This document shows positions 17,113 to 24,502 of a DNA stretch of 64,000 bases, one piece after another; positions within the stretch are counted from its first letter, which is position 1, and each line of letters opens with the position of its first letter. Location of the stretch: positions 1-64,000 of the forward strand of contig NZ_MUMH01000014.1 of assembly GCF_002155965.1 (NCBI RefSeq), in the 5' to 3' direction. A program made the translations under genes and the position numbers. The stretch comes from Allokutzneria sp. NRRL B-24872. GTDB lineage: Bacteria; Actinomycetota; Actinomycetes; Mycobacteriales; Pseudonocardiaceae. The notes below the pieces were generated by a model. The model had not been told where the DNA came from, searched no databases, and saw only the letters and a list, made by a program, of their open reading frames with translations.

Positions 17113-17980
17113 GCAGCTTGTCGTAGGTCGGCGCGAGCGCCCGCAACGCGTCGGCGGCCCTCTTGTGGTCGCCGACGACCAACGGGTGCTGCGTCGACCC
17201 GAGCACGCGCGCCTGCTCGCCCGCGATCTCCGATGCCTCGGTGAACCCGATGCGCGCCAAGCAGGTCGCCGCGTCGGCCAACCGCCGCACACCCACGCGC
17301 ACCGCGAAGTGGACCAGGTGCTCGCGCGGGTGCTGCCCGGCTTCGACCAGTGCCGCGAGCGCTTCGACCGCGGCACCGTTGTCGCCCTGGGAGAGCCAGT
17401 GCACCGCGTTGGGCACCGAAGCCGTGATCGCGTCCACTTCGGACACTTCAACGACCTTGGTGAAGCCCGTCCGCATCGTGAACGGCGTGCCGTACTCGAT
17501 CTTCTCGATCCGCCAGGCCTCCACGAAGTCGTTCAGCGGCAACGAGGTGTACGGGAATCCTTGCGGATCGTGCATGAGCACCCGCTCGTCGTCCACGCTG
17601 AGCACGACGACGTAGTGGTCCGCGCCGATCGCCCCGGTCATCTCCGGCTGGTGCCGCAGGTGCCCCATCTCCACCGGGCCCACCCACACCGGACCGTCCA
17701 CAAGGGACTCCCGCATCAGCGCGAGCGCTTCGTCGGCGTTCTCGCCCCGCTTCTGCGTCGAAGTCCACCCGAGCGCGGTCAGCGCGGTGTCGAAACCCGT
17801 CTCCGGGACCCAGCCGTGCGGATCGAAGAACGGCAGGTGCCCGCCGACCAGCTGCACGCCGAACGGGCTCCCCGTCGCGACCTCGATCACGGCAGTGGAC
17901 GGCGCGTCCGCCCCGAACATCATCGCGAATGAGTTGCTGTAGCAGTAGGGGCCGGAGCCGACGTAGGAAAAGTGCGCCAT
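17081..17980 (-). CDS. BtrH-like C39-fold protein
   Basis: A 299-residue protein resembling the butirosin biosynthesis protein H N-terminal domain followed by a DUF4872-like helical tail. It begins MAHFSYVGSGPYCYSNSFAM with a Cys in the position used by C39-like papain folds. It continues with GADHYVVVLSVDDERVLMHD, a His/Asp pattern also found in that fold, then a helical C-terminal half. BtrH transfers an acyl group from a carrier protein; relatives have unknown substrates. ATG 17978-17980 has AGGAAG eight bases upstream. It lies 11 bases after the MerR gene and is probably its target. Confidence 0.65.
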   Translation of the reverse strand: MAHFSYVGSGPYCYSNSFAMMFGADAPSTAVIEVATGSPFGVQLVGGHLPFFDPHGWVPETGFDTALTALGWTSTQKRGENADEALALMRESLVDGPVWVGPVEMGHLRHQPEMTGAIGADHYVVVLSVDDERVLMHDPQGFPYTSLPLNDFVEAWRIEKIEYGTPFTMRTGFTKVVEVSEVDAITASVPNAVHWLSQGDNGAAVEALAALVEAGQHPREHLVHFAVRVGVRRLADAATCLARIGFTEASEIAGEQARVLGSTQHPLVVGDHKRAADALRALAPTYDKLLSALRDRLRC

Positions 17981-17991
17981 GGCGGTGCTTC

Positions 17992-18852
17992 CTAGGGGTT
18001 GAGGGGGTACGCGACGTCGAAGGGCGCGCCACCCGTGCCTGGGTAGATCTCGTATGGACTGTCCACAGTGGTCAGACCCTGGTCGTCCAGCCACGTCTCG
18101 ACCGCGTCGTACAACCGCAGCACCTGGGGGAACTGCGCGTCCTCCGCCGGAACCGGGACGTAGGCCTCGCGCAGTGCTGGCCTGAGCCTGATGCGCAGGT
18201 CCGCCGCGGGCTCGATGTTGCCCTCGTAGGCGATCGAGGCTTCGACGCGGCCTTCGCCGTCGCGGGTGATCTCGTCGTGGTAGTGCACGTTCATCGCGCC
18301 GTCAGCGGCCAGCCCGTGCGCCCGCAGGTGCTCGCGGAGTTCGGCCTCCGCCTCCGCCATGAAGTCAAGGAGGCTCACGACGTCGACGAATCCCTGGCGG
18401 TAGAGCACTTTGCTGGCCGCCACCGCGCGCACCTCGACGGCGGCAGCGGGAGCGCCTTCGGCGTGCCGCGCCACCGCCTCCACGATCTCGGTCTGCTCCG
18501 CCAGCCGCTCGCTCTGCGCCCGCAACCACGACCTCAGCTCCAGGACCAGCGCTTCGGGCGAAAGCGTCACCAGCCAGGCGACCCGCGCGACCGGCAGGCC
18601 GAGCTGGCGCAGCCGAGCGATCAGCCTGGCCCGCGGCACCTGCTCCCGCGAGTAGTAGCGGTACCCCGTCGCCGGATCGACCCGCGCGGGCACCAGCAAC
18701 CCCTGCTCAGCGTAGAGGCGCAGTGCCTTCGGCGACAGCCGCGTTGCCGCCCCGAACCGCCCGGCGAGCAGGTGGGAATCGGTCGCCGAAGATCCGCTTG
18801 CGGGGTCGAGCATCGTCACCGAAGACCCGCTTGCGGGGTCGAGCATCTGCAC
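17992..18852 (-). CDS. MerR-family regulator with repeat-derived N-terminus
   Basis: A MerR-type activator of about 286 residues. The winged-helix DNA-binding part is LLAGRFGAATRLSPKALRLY through YRYYSREQVPRARLIARLRQ, followed by a coiled coil and a C-terminal effector domain that looks GyrI-like. Before the helix-turn-helix the frame encodes two copies of an 11-residue unit, MLDPASGSS plus VT or AT, produced by a tandem DNA repeat. The GTG at 18850-18852 has no ribosome site; ATG at 18844-18846 or 18811-18813 inside the repeats may be the real start. It is upstream of and close to the BtrH-like gene, suggesting a two-gene unit. Confidence 0.75.
   Translation of the reverse strand: MQMLDPASGSSVTMLDPASGSSATDSHLLAGRFGAATRLSPKALRLYAEQGLLVPARVDPATGYRYYSREQVPRARLIARLRQLGLPVARVAWLVTLSPEALVLELRSWLRAQSERLAEQTEIVEAVARHAEGAPAAAVEVRAVAASKVLYRQGFVDVVSLLDFMAEAEAELREHLRAHGLAADGAMNVHYHDEITRDGEGRVEASIAYEGNIEPAADLRIRLRPALREAYVPVPAEDAQFPQVLRLYDAVETWLDDQGLTTVDSPYEIYPGTGGAPFDVAYPLNP
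18786..18846 (-). repeat. Tandem pair of the 28-bp hairpin repeat (MLDPASGSS element)
   Basis: Two 28-bp copies (18786-18813 and 18819-18846) lie at a 33-bp period. Each contains a palindromic core, for example GACCCGC-TT-GCGGGGTC, able to form a short hairpin. On the minus strand each begins with ATG and encodes MLDPASGSS in frame with the MerR gene. A third copy is at 62159-62186, in frame at the start of uvrB. The size and hairpin suggest a REP-like dispersed element. Confidence 0.75.
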
Positions 18853-18885
18853 TGTCGCAGTCTGCGGCTCGCCCCAGGGGCGAGG

Positions 18886-19608
18886 TCAACCAGCGAGCAC
18901 CGATCGCACCGCGTCGACCACGCTTTCGGGTCGCTCCCACGGGATGTTGTGGCTCGCGCCGTCGACCAGCACGAACTCGCCGAGCGGTGACCGCGCCGCC
19001 AGTTCCCGCAGGCTCCGGTCCTGGAACTCCGCCTGCGCCTTCGGCAGTCTCGGCCGCACGGAGGCTCCCAGCACCCGCAACGGCACTGCGGGCAACCCGT
19101 CCCGCTCCACGGTCTCGGTCGCTTCGGCGATGTTCTCCCGCATGTGCCGCAGCGCGCGCCCCAGCTCGCGGGTCCGCGCGTTCATCCGCAACAGCAGGGG
19201 AGTGACCTCGAACCCCGCGCGCTGCATCACCTTCGACCCCGGCCGCTCGCCTGTCGGCGTCGGGTCCACGAACACCAGCCCGACCACGTCCTCCGGGTGC
19301 TGTGCCGCGTACACCTGCGTCACCAGAGCTCCGAACGACCAGCCCACGAAGACCGCTGGCGTGCTGATCCCCAACTCCCGCACCAGTTCCCGGAGATCGT
19401 CAGCCATCGCCGCGACCGTGCTCCGAGCTTCCCCGCCGGAGCGCCCCGACCCGGCGCGGTCGTAGCTGACGACGGTGCAGCTCCGCGCCAGCAGCTCCTC
19501 CAGGTCCGGCCCCCAACCCCCGTCGACCCCAGCGCCCGCACCGCCGCAGTCCAGCACCACCGCCGGTCCCGCTCCCCGAACCCGCGCGCTCAACGTCCGT
19601 CCCCGCAC
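18886..19608 (-). CDS. Alpha/beta hydrolase
   Basis: About 240 residues with the alpha/beta hydrolase pattern: a VVLDCGG oxyanion segment, SYDRAGSGRSGG, the nucleophile elbow FVGWSFGALV, a VFVDPTP strand, and a C-terminal LVDGASHNIPWERPE carrying the catalytic-type His. The substrate is unknown; the GWSFGA elbow resembles esterases and haloperoxidase-like enzymes. Three GTG codons compete; the one at 19606-19608 is preferred because AGGAGG is eight bases upstream. The promoter region carries two identical palindromes (19626-19669), so it is probably tightly regulated, perhaps by the nearby MerR protein. Confidence 0.82.
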   Translation of the reverse strand: MRGRTLSARVRGAGPAVVLDCGGAGAGVDGGWGPDLEELLARSCTVVSYDRAGSGRSGGEARSTVAAMADDLRELVRELGISTPAVFVGWSFGALVTQVYAAQHPEDVVGLVFVDPTPTGERPGSKVMQRAGFEVTPLLLRMNARTRELGRALRHMRENIAEATETVERDGLPAVPLRVLGASVRPRLPKAQAEFQDRSLRELAARSPLGEFVLVDGASHNIPWERPESVVDAVRSVLAG

Positions 19609-19625
19609 GCCCACCACCTCCTGGC

Positions 19626-19669
19626 GTCAACTTAGGTTGACGGGCGCGCTGAAGTCAACCCAGGTTGAC
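19626..19669. promoter_or_regulatory. Two identical palindromic operators GTCAAC-N4-GTTGAC
   Basis: GTCAAC at 19626-19631 and GTTGAC at 19636-19641 form one perfect palindrome. The same arms recur at 19654-19659 and 19664-19669, 28 bases downstream. Only the four central bases differ. The pair lies just upstream of the leftward hydrolase ribosome site and about 90 bases before the rightward DsbA-like gene. The shape suits a MerR or TetR dimer; the adjacent MerR gene (17992-18852) is the nearest candidate. Assignment is inference. Confidence 0.65.
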
Positions 19670-19756
19670 GTGACAGGGTGGGTGGCGACATCACCCCGCC
19701 TTGACAGGTCCCCGGGTACACAGGGCGCGGACAGCCCACGCACAGGAGCGCGCACG

Positions 19757-20440
19757 ATGACGAAGAACGCCAAGATCACCATCGGCACCATCGCCGCGGT
19801 GGTGATCATCGTGGCCGCGTTCGTGCTGCTCCGAGGCGGTGGCACTCCCCAGGCCGATGGCGCCGCCCCGGCCCCCACCACCTCCCAGGTGCCGCGCGTG
19901 CCCGCCGAGGTCCTCGTGCGCCCCGACAGCCACAAGATCTCCACCGCCGCCGACGGCAAGGCCACCATGGTCGAGTTTCTCGACTTCGAGTGCGAGGCCT
20001 GCGCGGGCGCGTTCCCCGCCGTCGAGCAGCTGCGCAAGGAGTACGCCGGCAAGATCACCTACGTCGTGCGCTACTTCCCGATCGACAGCCACCCCAACGC
20101 CCACAACGCCGCCCGCGCCGCCGAGGCCGCCGCGCAGCAGGGCAAGTTCGAGCAGATGTACATCAAGCTCTTCGAGAACCAGGAGCGCTGGGGTCACAGC
20201 ACCGAGTCCCGCGGAGGCGTCTTCGAGGGCTACGCCACCGAACTCGGCCTCGACCTCGCCAAGTTCAAGGCCGCCGTCGCCGACCCCGCCACCGCCGCGC
20301 GCATCGCCAAGGACCAGGCCGACGGCGCCACCGCCGGGGTCGAGGGCACGCCGAGCTTCTACGTCAACGGCGCCAAGCTCACCCCCCGCTCCATGCAGGA
20401 CCTCCGCACCGCCATCGACAACGCCCTGGCTGGCCGATGA
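19757..20440 (+). CDS. Membrane-anchored DsbA-like thiol oxidoreductase
   Basis: A 227-residue protein with one N-terminal membrane segment (ITIGTIAAVVIIVAAFVLL), a short proline-rich linker, then a DsbA/thioredoxin-fold domain outside the cell. The active site is FECEACAGAF (CEAC) and the cis-proline loop GVEGTPSFYVNG. It probably oxidises cysteines of exported proteins. The VKOR homologue encoded downstream is the expected partner that re-oxidises it, as in mycobacteria. ATG 19757 has AGGAG about nine bases upstream. A 316-base gap holding a dispersed repeat separates the two genes. Confidence 0.88.
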   Translation: MTKNAKITIGTIAAVVIIVAAFVLLRGGGTPQADGAAPAPTTSQVPRVPAEVLVRPDSHKISTAADGKATMVEFLDFECEACAGAFPAVEQLRKEYAGKITYVVRYFPIDSHPNAHNAARAAEAAAQQGKFEQMYIKLFENQERWGHSTESRGGVFEGYATELGLDLAKFKAAVADPATAARIAKDQADGATAGVEGTPSFYVNGAKLTPRSMQDLRTAIDNALAGR

Positions 20441-20756
20441 GCCCCCTCCCCTTCCGTCTGGGTTTGTCCGTCTTCACCCACGACAACCCGTGGTGCGGTG
20501 GGTTTGCCGTGGTTGACGATGATCGACAGGGTGGTTTGACGGTCTTGAAGACGCCCCAACCCTCTGGTGGCATTGGCACCGATACCGGCAGCTCAACCAC
20601 CTTCCGGACTGGACCTAGCGGACCTAGCGCCGCAGCGATCAAGACCGCCACAATCGGCACCGCACCAACCAGCACCGCGATGACGACCGACCTCGTCGCG
20701 GGCACGGCCACGAGACCCGCGTCCACCGGCGCGAGCGACGACCGGAGGCGACAGGC
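20441..20756. other. Gene-free gap with dispersed repeat between DsbA-like and VKOR genes
   Basis: No convincing gene lies here. The left half contains repeat copy B (20497-20550). Near 20610 a nine-base unit, GACCTAGCG, occurs twice in tandem. The last 15 bases hold the GGAGG ribosome site of the VKOR gene. I see no clear terminator hairpin, so read-through from the DsbA-like gene is possible. Confidence 0.5.
20497..20550 (-). repeat. Dispersed intergenic repeat, copy B
   Basis: The reverse complement of this stretch matches 1-52. Conserved blocks include CTTCAAGACC, GATCATCGT and AACCAC; about one base in six differs. It lies between the DsbA-like and VKOR genes. The sequence to its right (about 20551-20620) cannot be compared because the other copy is cut by the window edge. 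Confidence 0.6.
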
Positions 20757-21524
20757 GTGACCGACCGGCCCAGCACCGCCGCACCCGACACCACGGGCGA
20801 CCCCCGCGACAAGAGCGGTGAGCACGACGAGGCGACCTCCCAGCCAGCCCGCCCGGCGAGCAGCGAGGCGATCGACGCGGACAGCGCCGAGCACGACGGC
20901 TACGACGGCTACGACGACGAGGACGACGAGGACTACGACGACGAGCCGGTGCTCTCGACGAGGCTCATCGCGTGGGTGCTGACGATCGGCGGTGTGCTCG
21001 GCACCGCGGCCTCGTTCGCGTTGGTGATCGAGAAGTTCCTCCTGCTGGCCAACCCCTTCCACATCCCGTCGTGCACGTTGGACGCGGTGCTCAGCTGCGG
21101 CTCGGTGATGCGCTCCCCGCAGGCGGAGCTGTTCGGCTTCCCCAACCCGGTGCTGGGCGTGATCGCGTTCCCGGTGGTGACCACGCTCGGCGTGGTGCTG
21201 CTCGCCGGGGCGCGGCTACCGCGCTGGGTGTGGACCGGCCTGCAGGCCGGCGCGACCCTCGGCGTGGTCTTCGTGCACTGGCTGATGATCCAGAGCATGT
21301 ACGACATCCGCGCGCTGTGCCCGTACTGCATGGTCGTGTGGGCCGTCACCATCCCGATCTTCTGGTACACCACCGTGCACAACATGGACCGCGGCTACCT
21401 GGGCCGCCTGCGCGCACCGCTGCTCGTGCGCTTCCACAGCACGGTCGTGACCACCTGGCTGGTGATGATCGCGCTGCTCGCGGTCCAGGCCTTCTGGGAC
21501 CACTGGATGTCGTACTTCAGCTGA
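20757..21524 (+). CDS. Vitamin K epoxide reductase (VKOR) family protein
   Basis: A 255-residue polytopic membrane protein. The first 65 residues are a disordered, highly acidic cytoplasmic tail. The VKOR core follows with transmembrane helices, the loop-cysteine region IPSCTLDAVLSCGSVMRSPQ, FGFPNPVLGV, and the active-site CPYC in RALCPYCMVVWA. Bacterial VKOR homologues replace DsbB: they pass electrons from DsbA-like proteins to quinone and so sustain disulfide formation outside the cell. GTG 20757 has GGAGG upstream. The partner DsbA-like protein is encoded just before it. Confidence 0.92.
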   Translation: MTDRPSTAAPDTTGDPRDKSGEHDEATSQPARPASSEAIDADSAEHDGYDGYDDEDDEDYDDEPVLSTRLIAWVLTIGGVLGTAASFALVIEKFLLLANPFHIPSCTLDAVLSCGSVMRSPQAELFGFPNPVLGVIAFPVVTTLGVVLLAGARLPRWVWTGLQAGATLGVVFVHWLMIQSMYDIRALCPYCMVVWAVTIPIFWYTTVHNMDRGYLGRLRAPLLVRFHSTVVTTWLVMIALLAVQAFWDHWMSYFS

Positions 21525-21549
21525 GGCGCCAAACCCGGAACCGGCCAGC

Positions 21550-22155
21550 TCACCGCAGCCCGGAGCGCGACGTGGGTCGCAGCACCACCTCCTCCGTCCG
21601 CTCGCCACCGCGCAGCACTCCGGCGAAGCGCTCGACCGTCACGAACACGTGCTCGCCCTCTCGCACGGGCAGGGCGGGGAAGGTGTTCGCGGCGTACTCG
21701 GAACGCAGGCACACCAACGGCTCGTACCCCAGCGAGTCGGCGAACGCGTCGGTGAACGGCTCGTCGCCGTAGTGGACGGTGACGAGGAAGCGGCTCTCCG
21801 GTAACTCGGTCGAACCCGGTAAAGGCCTGTCACGCAAGGGAAAACCTTCGCCGACCGGTCGCAGCAGCAACGCGTTGTCGGTGTCCACCATCGTCTCCCG
21901 CGCGGCGTCGCGGTGCTGGGCCCACGCCTCTCCGTTGTAGAAGGCGCTCAGCGACCGCTCATGCCGCTCCATGTCGGGGAAGGACCGCAGCCACACGAAG
22001 CGGTCCGGGTTCGCCTCGTCCCGGAACTGCCCGATGACGCGCACGCCGACCGCGTCCTGGGTCTCCACGAACTCGCGGTCGAACAGCTCGACGAGCGTGT
22101 CCCTGGTCCCCGGGCGAAGGGTGTACTGGCGCAGTTCGACCACCTGATCCGTCAT
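21550..22155 (-). CDS. NIPSNAP-family protein
   Basis: About 201 residues with a NIPSNAP/ferredoxin-like alpha-beta barrel at the N-terminus: VVELRQYTLRPGTRDTLVEL, then GQFRDEANPDRFVWLRSF and ERSLSAFYNGEAW. The second half appears to be a degenerate repeat of the fold. The biochemical role of bacterial NIPSNAP proteins is largely unknown. ATG at 22153-22155 is preferred over one four codons upstream because the conserved part starts there; neither has a strong ribosome site. It follows a VOC-family gene on the same strand. Confidence 0.8.
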   Translation of the reverse strand: MTDQVVELRQYTLRPGTRDTLVELFDREFVETQDAVGVRVIGQFRDEANPDRFVWLRSFPDMERHERSLSAFYNGEAWAQHRDAARETMVDTDNALLLRPVGEGFPLRDRPLPGSTELPESRFLVTVHYGDEPFTDAFADSLGYEPLVCLRSEYAANTFPALPVREGEHVFVTVERFAGVLRGGERTEEVVLRPTSRSGLR

Positions 22156-22191
22156 GGGGCCGACCATAGGTTCGACCCCTGACAGTCAGGC

Positions 22192-23010
22192 TCAGTCGTC
22201 GTAGGGGTCCTCGGGCGGGGAGTCGTACTCGTCGACGGCCTGGCTCGGGTCGATGAGCGCGAACCTCGTGCCGAGCGGGTCGGAGAGCACCACGACCTTG
22301 CCGAGGGTGGAGCCGTAAGGCTTGAACCGCAGCCGGGCCCCGGCCGCCCGCGCGCGGTCCAGCGTCTCGTCGAAGCCGACGTCCGGGTCGATCGCGAAGT
22401 GCGCGATCCACCTCGGCGGCACCGGTTCCGCGGTGTCCAGGTTCATCCTGACCCGCGCGAGCACCGACTCGCCCTCGACGTACCAGACCACGTGGTCCAC
22501 GCGCACGCCGTCGGCGACCTGGCGCTGCTCGTAGCCGAACACCGCGCCGAAGAACCGGTCCGCCAACGTCGGCCTCGGCGTGACGAGCTCCGCCCACACC
22601 AGCGAACCCGGCAGCCCCACGGTGAAGTTCCAGTCACGCGCGGGCTGGCACAGCCCGACCGTCGCCCCGCTGGGGTCGTCGACGAGCACCTTCGCGCCGA
22701 GCCCCGGGATCACCTGCGGCTGCTCCAGCACCGAGCCGCCGAAGCGCCGCACCTGGTGCGCGCCCTTGGCCAGGTCGGCCACGGCGAGGTAGAGCGTCCA
22801 GTCGCGCACCGCGCCCTCGTGCGGGCGCAGCCCGGCCACCGGCTCGCCGAACAGGGTCGCGATCGTGTACTCCGCGCCCTGGTCGTCCCGGCGGACCTCG
22901 TACTCCCAGTCGAGCACCGCGCGGTAGAACTCCCGCGTCGCCGCCGAGTCCGCGGTCGGGAGCTCAGCCCAACAGGGTTGGCCGACCGGCAGGGCAGACG
23001 TGCTGGGCAT
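22192..23010 (-). CDS. Two-domain VOC (glyoxalase-fold) protein
   Basis: A 272-residue protein of two glyoxalase/bleomycin-resistance (VOC) modules. Domain 1 covers about 10-120 (CWAELPTADSAATREFYRAV to VDDPSGATVGLCQP) and domain 2 about 135-255 (VWAELVTPRPTLADRFFGAV to SDPLGTRFALIDPS). It resembles the actinobacterial CFP30B-type group, whose reaction is not settled; it may bind metal and small molecules. The GGAGGGAAT stretch before ATG 23008-23010 is a good ribosome site. The C-terminus is acidic. Confidence 0.85.
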   Translation of the reverse strand: MPSTSALPVGQPCWAELPTADSAATREFYRAVLDWEYEVRRDDQGAEYTIATLFGEPVAGLRPHEGAVRDWTLYLAVADLAKGAHQVRRFGGSVLEQPQVIPGLGAKVLVDDPSGATVGLCQPARDWNFTVGLPGSLVWAELVTPRPTLADRFFGAVFGYEQRQVADGVRVDHVVWYVEGESVLARVRMNLDTAEPVPPRWIAHFAIDPDVGFDETLDRARAAGARLRFKPYGSTLGKVVVLSDPLGTRFALIDPSQAVDEYDSPPEDPYDD

Positions 23011-23108
23011 ATTCCCTCCTCCGACTGGGGGATACCGGTGATCACCCTATCGGGGAGGTGCTCGAACCCCCGAATACCGGAAGAACGGAACGAAACGGAC
23101 GAGCTGTC

Positions 23109-24485
23109 CTAGTCGCGGATCTGCTCCAGGCGGCAGTTGAAGTGCCGCAACAGCTTCGGCACGTGCGTCATCCGGTAGCCGGGCACGCGCTCGGGCTGCT
23201 TGGCGATCTCCTCCAGCACCTCGCCCACGTACTCCAGGTGGCTCTGCGTGTACACCCGCCGGGGCACCGCCAGCCGCACCAGCTCGAACGGCGGACCGCT
23301 CTGCAACCGCCCCTGCTCGTCGAGCGTGCCCAGGTACAGCGATCCCAGCTCCACACAGCGGATTCCGCCCTGCAGGTAGAGCTCGCAGGCCAACGCGTGA
23401 CCGGGGAACTGCGCCGCGCTCAGGTGCGGCAGCAACCGCTTGGCGTTGAGGTAGATCGCGTGGATGCCCGCCGGCTCCACGATCGAGACCCCGGCGGACT
23501 TCGCGAGATCGCCGAGGTAGCGCGTCGCGTCCGCCCGCGCGCGCAGGTACTGCGGGTCGGTGACCTCGATCAGGCCCTGCGCCAGCATCTCCAGGTCGCG
23601 CCCGGCCAGCCCGCCGTAGGTGCGGAAGCCCTCGGTGGCGGTGCACATCATCTCGCACTGCTCGGCCAGCTCGGGGTCGTTGACCGCGACCAGGCCGCCC
23701 ATGTGCACGATGCCGTCCTTCTTCAGGCTCGCCACGCACCCGTCGGCCAACGCGAACGCCCGCTGCGCCACCCGCCGGGGCGTCCAGTCCGCGTAGCCCG
23801 GCTCCCGCCTGGTGACCCACCACGCGTTCTCCGCGAAGCGCGCGGCGTCGAGGAAGAACGGCACGCCGTGCTCGCGGCAGAGCTGGCTCGCGGCCTCGAT
23901 GTTGGCCATCGACACCGGCTGACCGCCACCACCGTTGTTGGTGATCGTCATCAGCACCTGGCCGATCCGTGGCCGCTCCGGCCCGCTCAGCAGCTGGCCC
24001 AGCCGCGCCAGGTCGATGTTGCCCTTGAACGGCTCGGTGCTGTCGAGGTCGGCGGCCTCCTCGCACGGGATGTCCAGCGCGACGCAGCCGAGCAGCTCGA
24101 CGTTGGCCCTGGTCGTGTCGAAGTGGGTGTTGCTGATCGAGATCATGCCCTTGCGCAGCACGCAACCGAACAGGATGCGCTCGGCCGCCCGGCCCTGGTG
24201 CACCGGCAGGATGTGCTGGTAGCCGGTGAGGTCGCTGACCACCTCGCGGAAGCGGTAGAAGGACCTGGCGCCCGCGTAGGTCTCGTCCGCGCTCGCCGCC
24301 GCCGCCGTCTGCGCCGCCGAGAGCGCACCGGTGCCCGAGTCGGTGAGCAGGTCGATGGTGACCTGTTCACTGCGCAGGCTGAACTGGTTGTACCCGGTGG
24401 CGGCCAACCAGCGTCGTCGATCCTCGGGGGTGGTGATCGGGATCGGCTCGACGACCTTGATCCGGTACGGCTCCATGATCGGCAT
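23109..24485 (-). CDS. tnaA: Tryptophanase (tryptophan indole-lyase)
   Basis: A 458-residue PLP-dependent beta-eliminating lyase of the tryptophanase/tyrosine phenol-lyase family. Key residues are present: the PLP lysine in VASLKKDG (Lys256), FLDAARFAEN (Asp213) and ITNNGGGGQP. Two positions separate the branches. THFDTT has Asp123, where tyrosine phenol-lyase has Thr. CVELG has Leu378, where tyrosine phenol-lyase has Arg. Both favour tryptophan, giving indole, pyruvate and ammonia. The gene starts 17 bases after the indole prenyltransferase gene, so indole made here is probably prenylated or derived from prenylated tryptophan. Confidence 0.9.
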   Translation of the reverse strand: MPIMEPYRIKVVEPIPITTPEDRRRWLAATGYNQFSLRSEQVTIDLLTDSGTGALSAAQTAAAASADETYAGARSFYRFREVVSDLTGYQHILPVHQGRAAERILFGCVLRKGMISISNTHFDTTRANVELLGCVALDIPCEEAADLDSTEPFKGNIDLARLGQLLSGPERPRIGQVLMTITNNGGGGQPVSMANIEAASQLCREHGVPFFLDAARFAENAWWVTRREPGYADWTPRRVAQRAFALADGCVASLKKDGIVHMGGLVAVNDPELAEQCEMMCTATEGFRTYGGLAGRDLEMLAQGLIEVTDPQYLRARADATRYLGDLAKSAGVSIVEPAGIHAIYLNAKRLLPHLSAAQFPGHALACELYLQGGIRCVELGSLYLGTLDEQGRLQSGPPFELVRLAVPRRVYTQSHLEYVGEVLEEIAKQPERVPGYRMTHVPKLLRHFNCRLEQIRD

Positions 24486-24502
24486 GCTGCGGGCGGTCCT
24501 CT

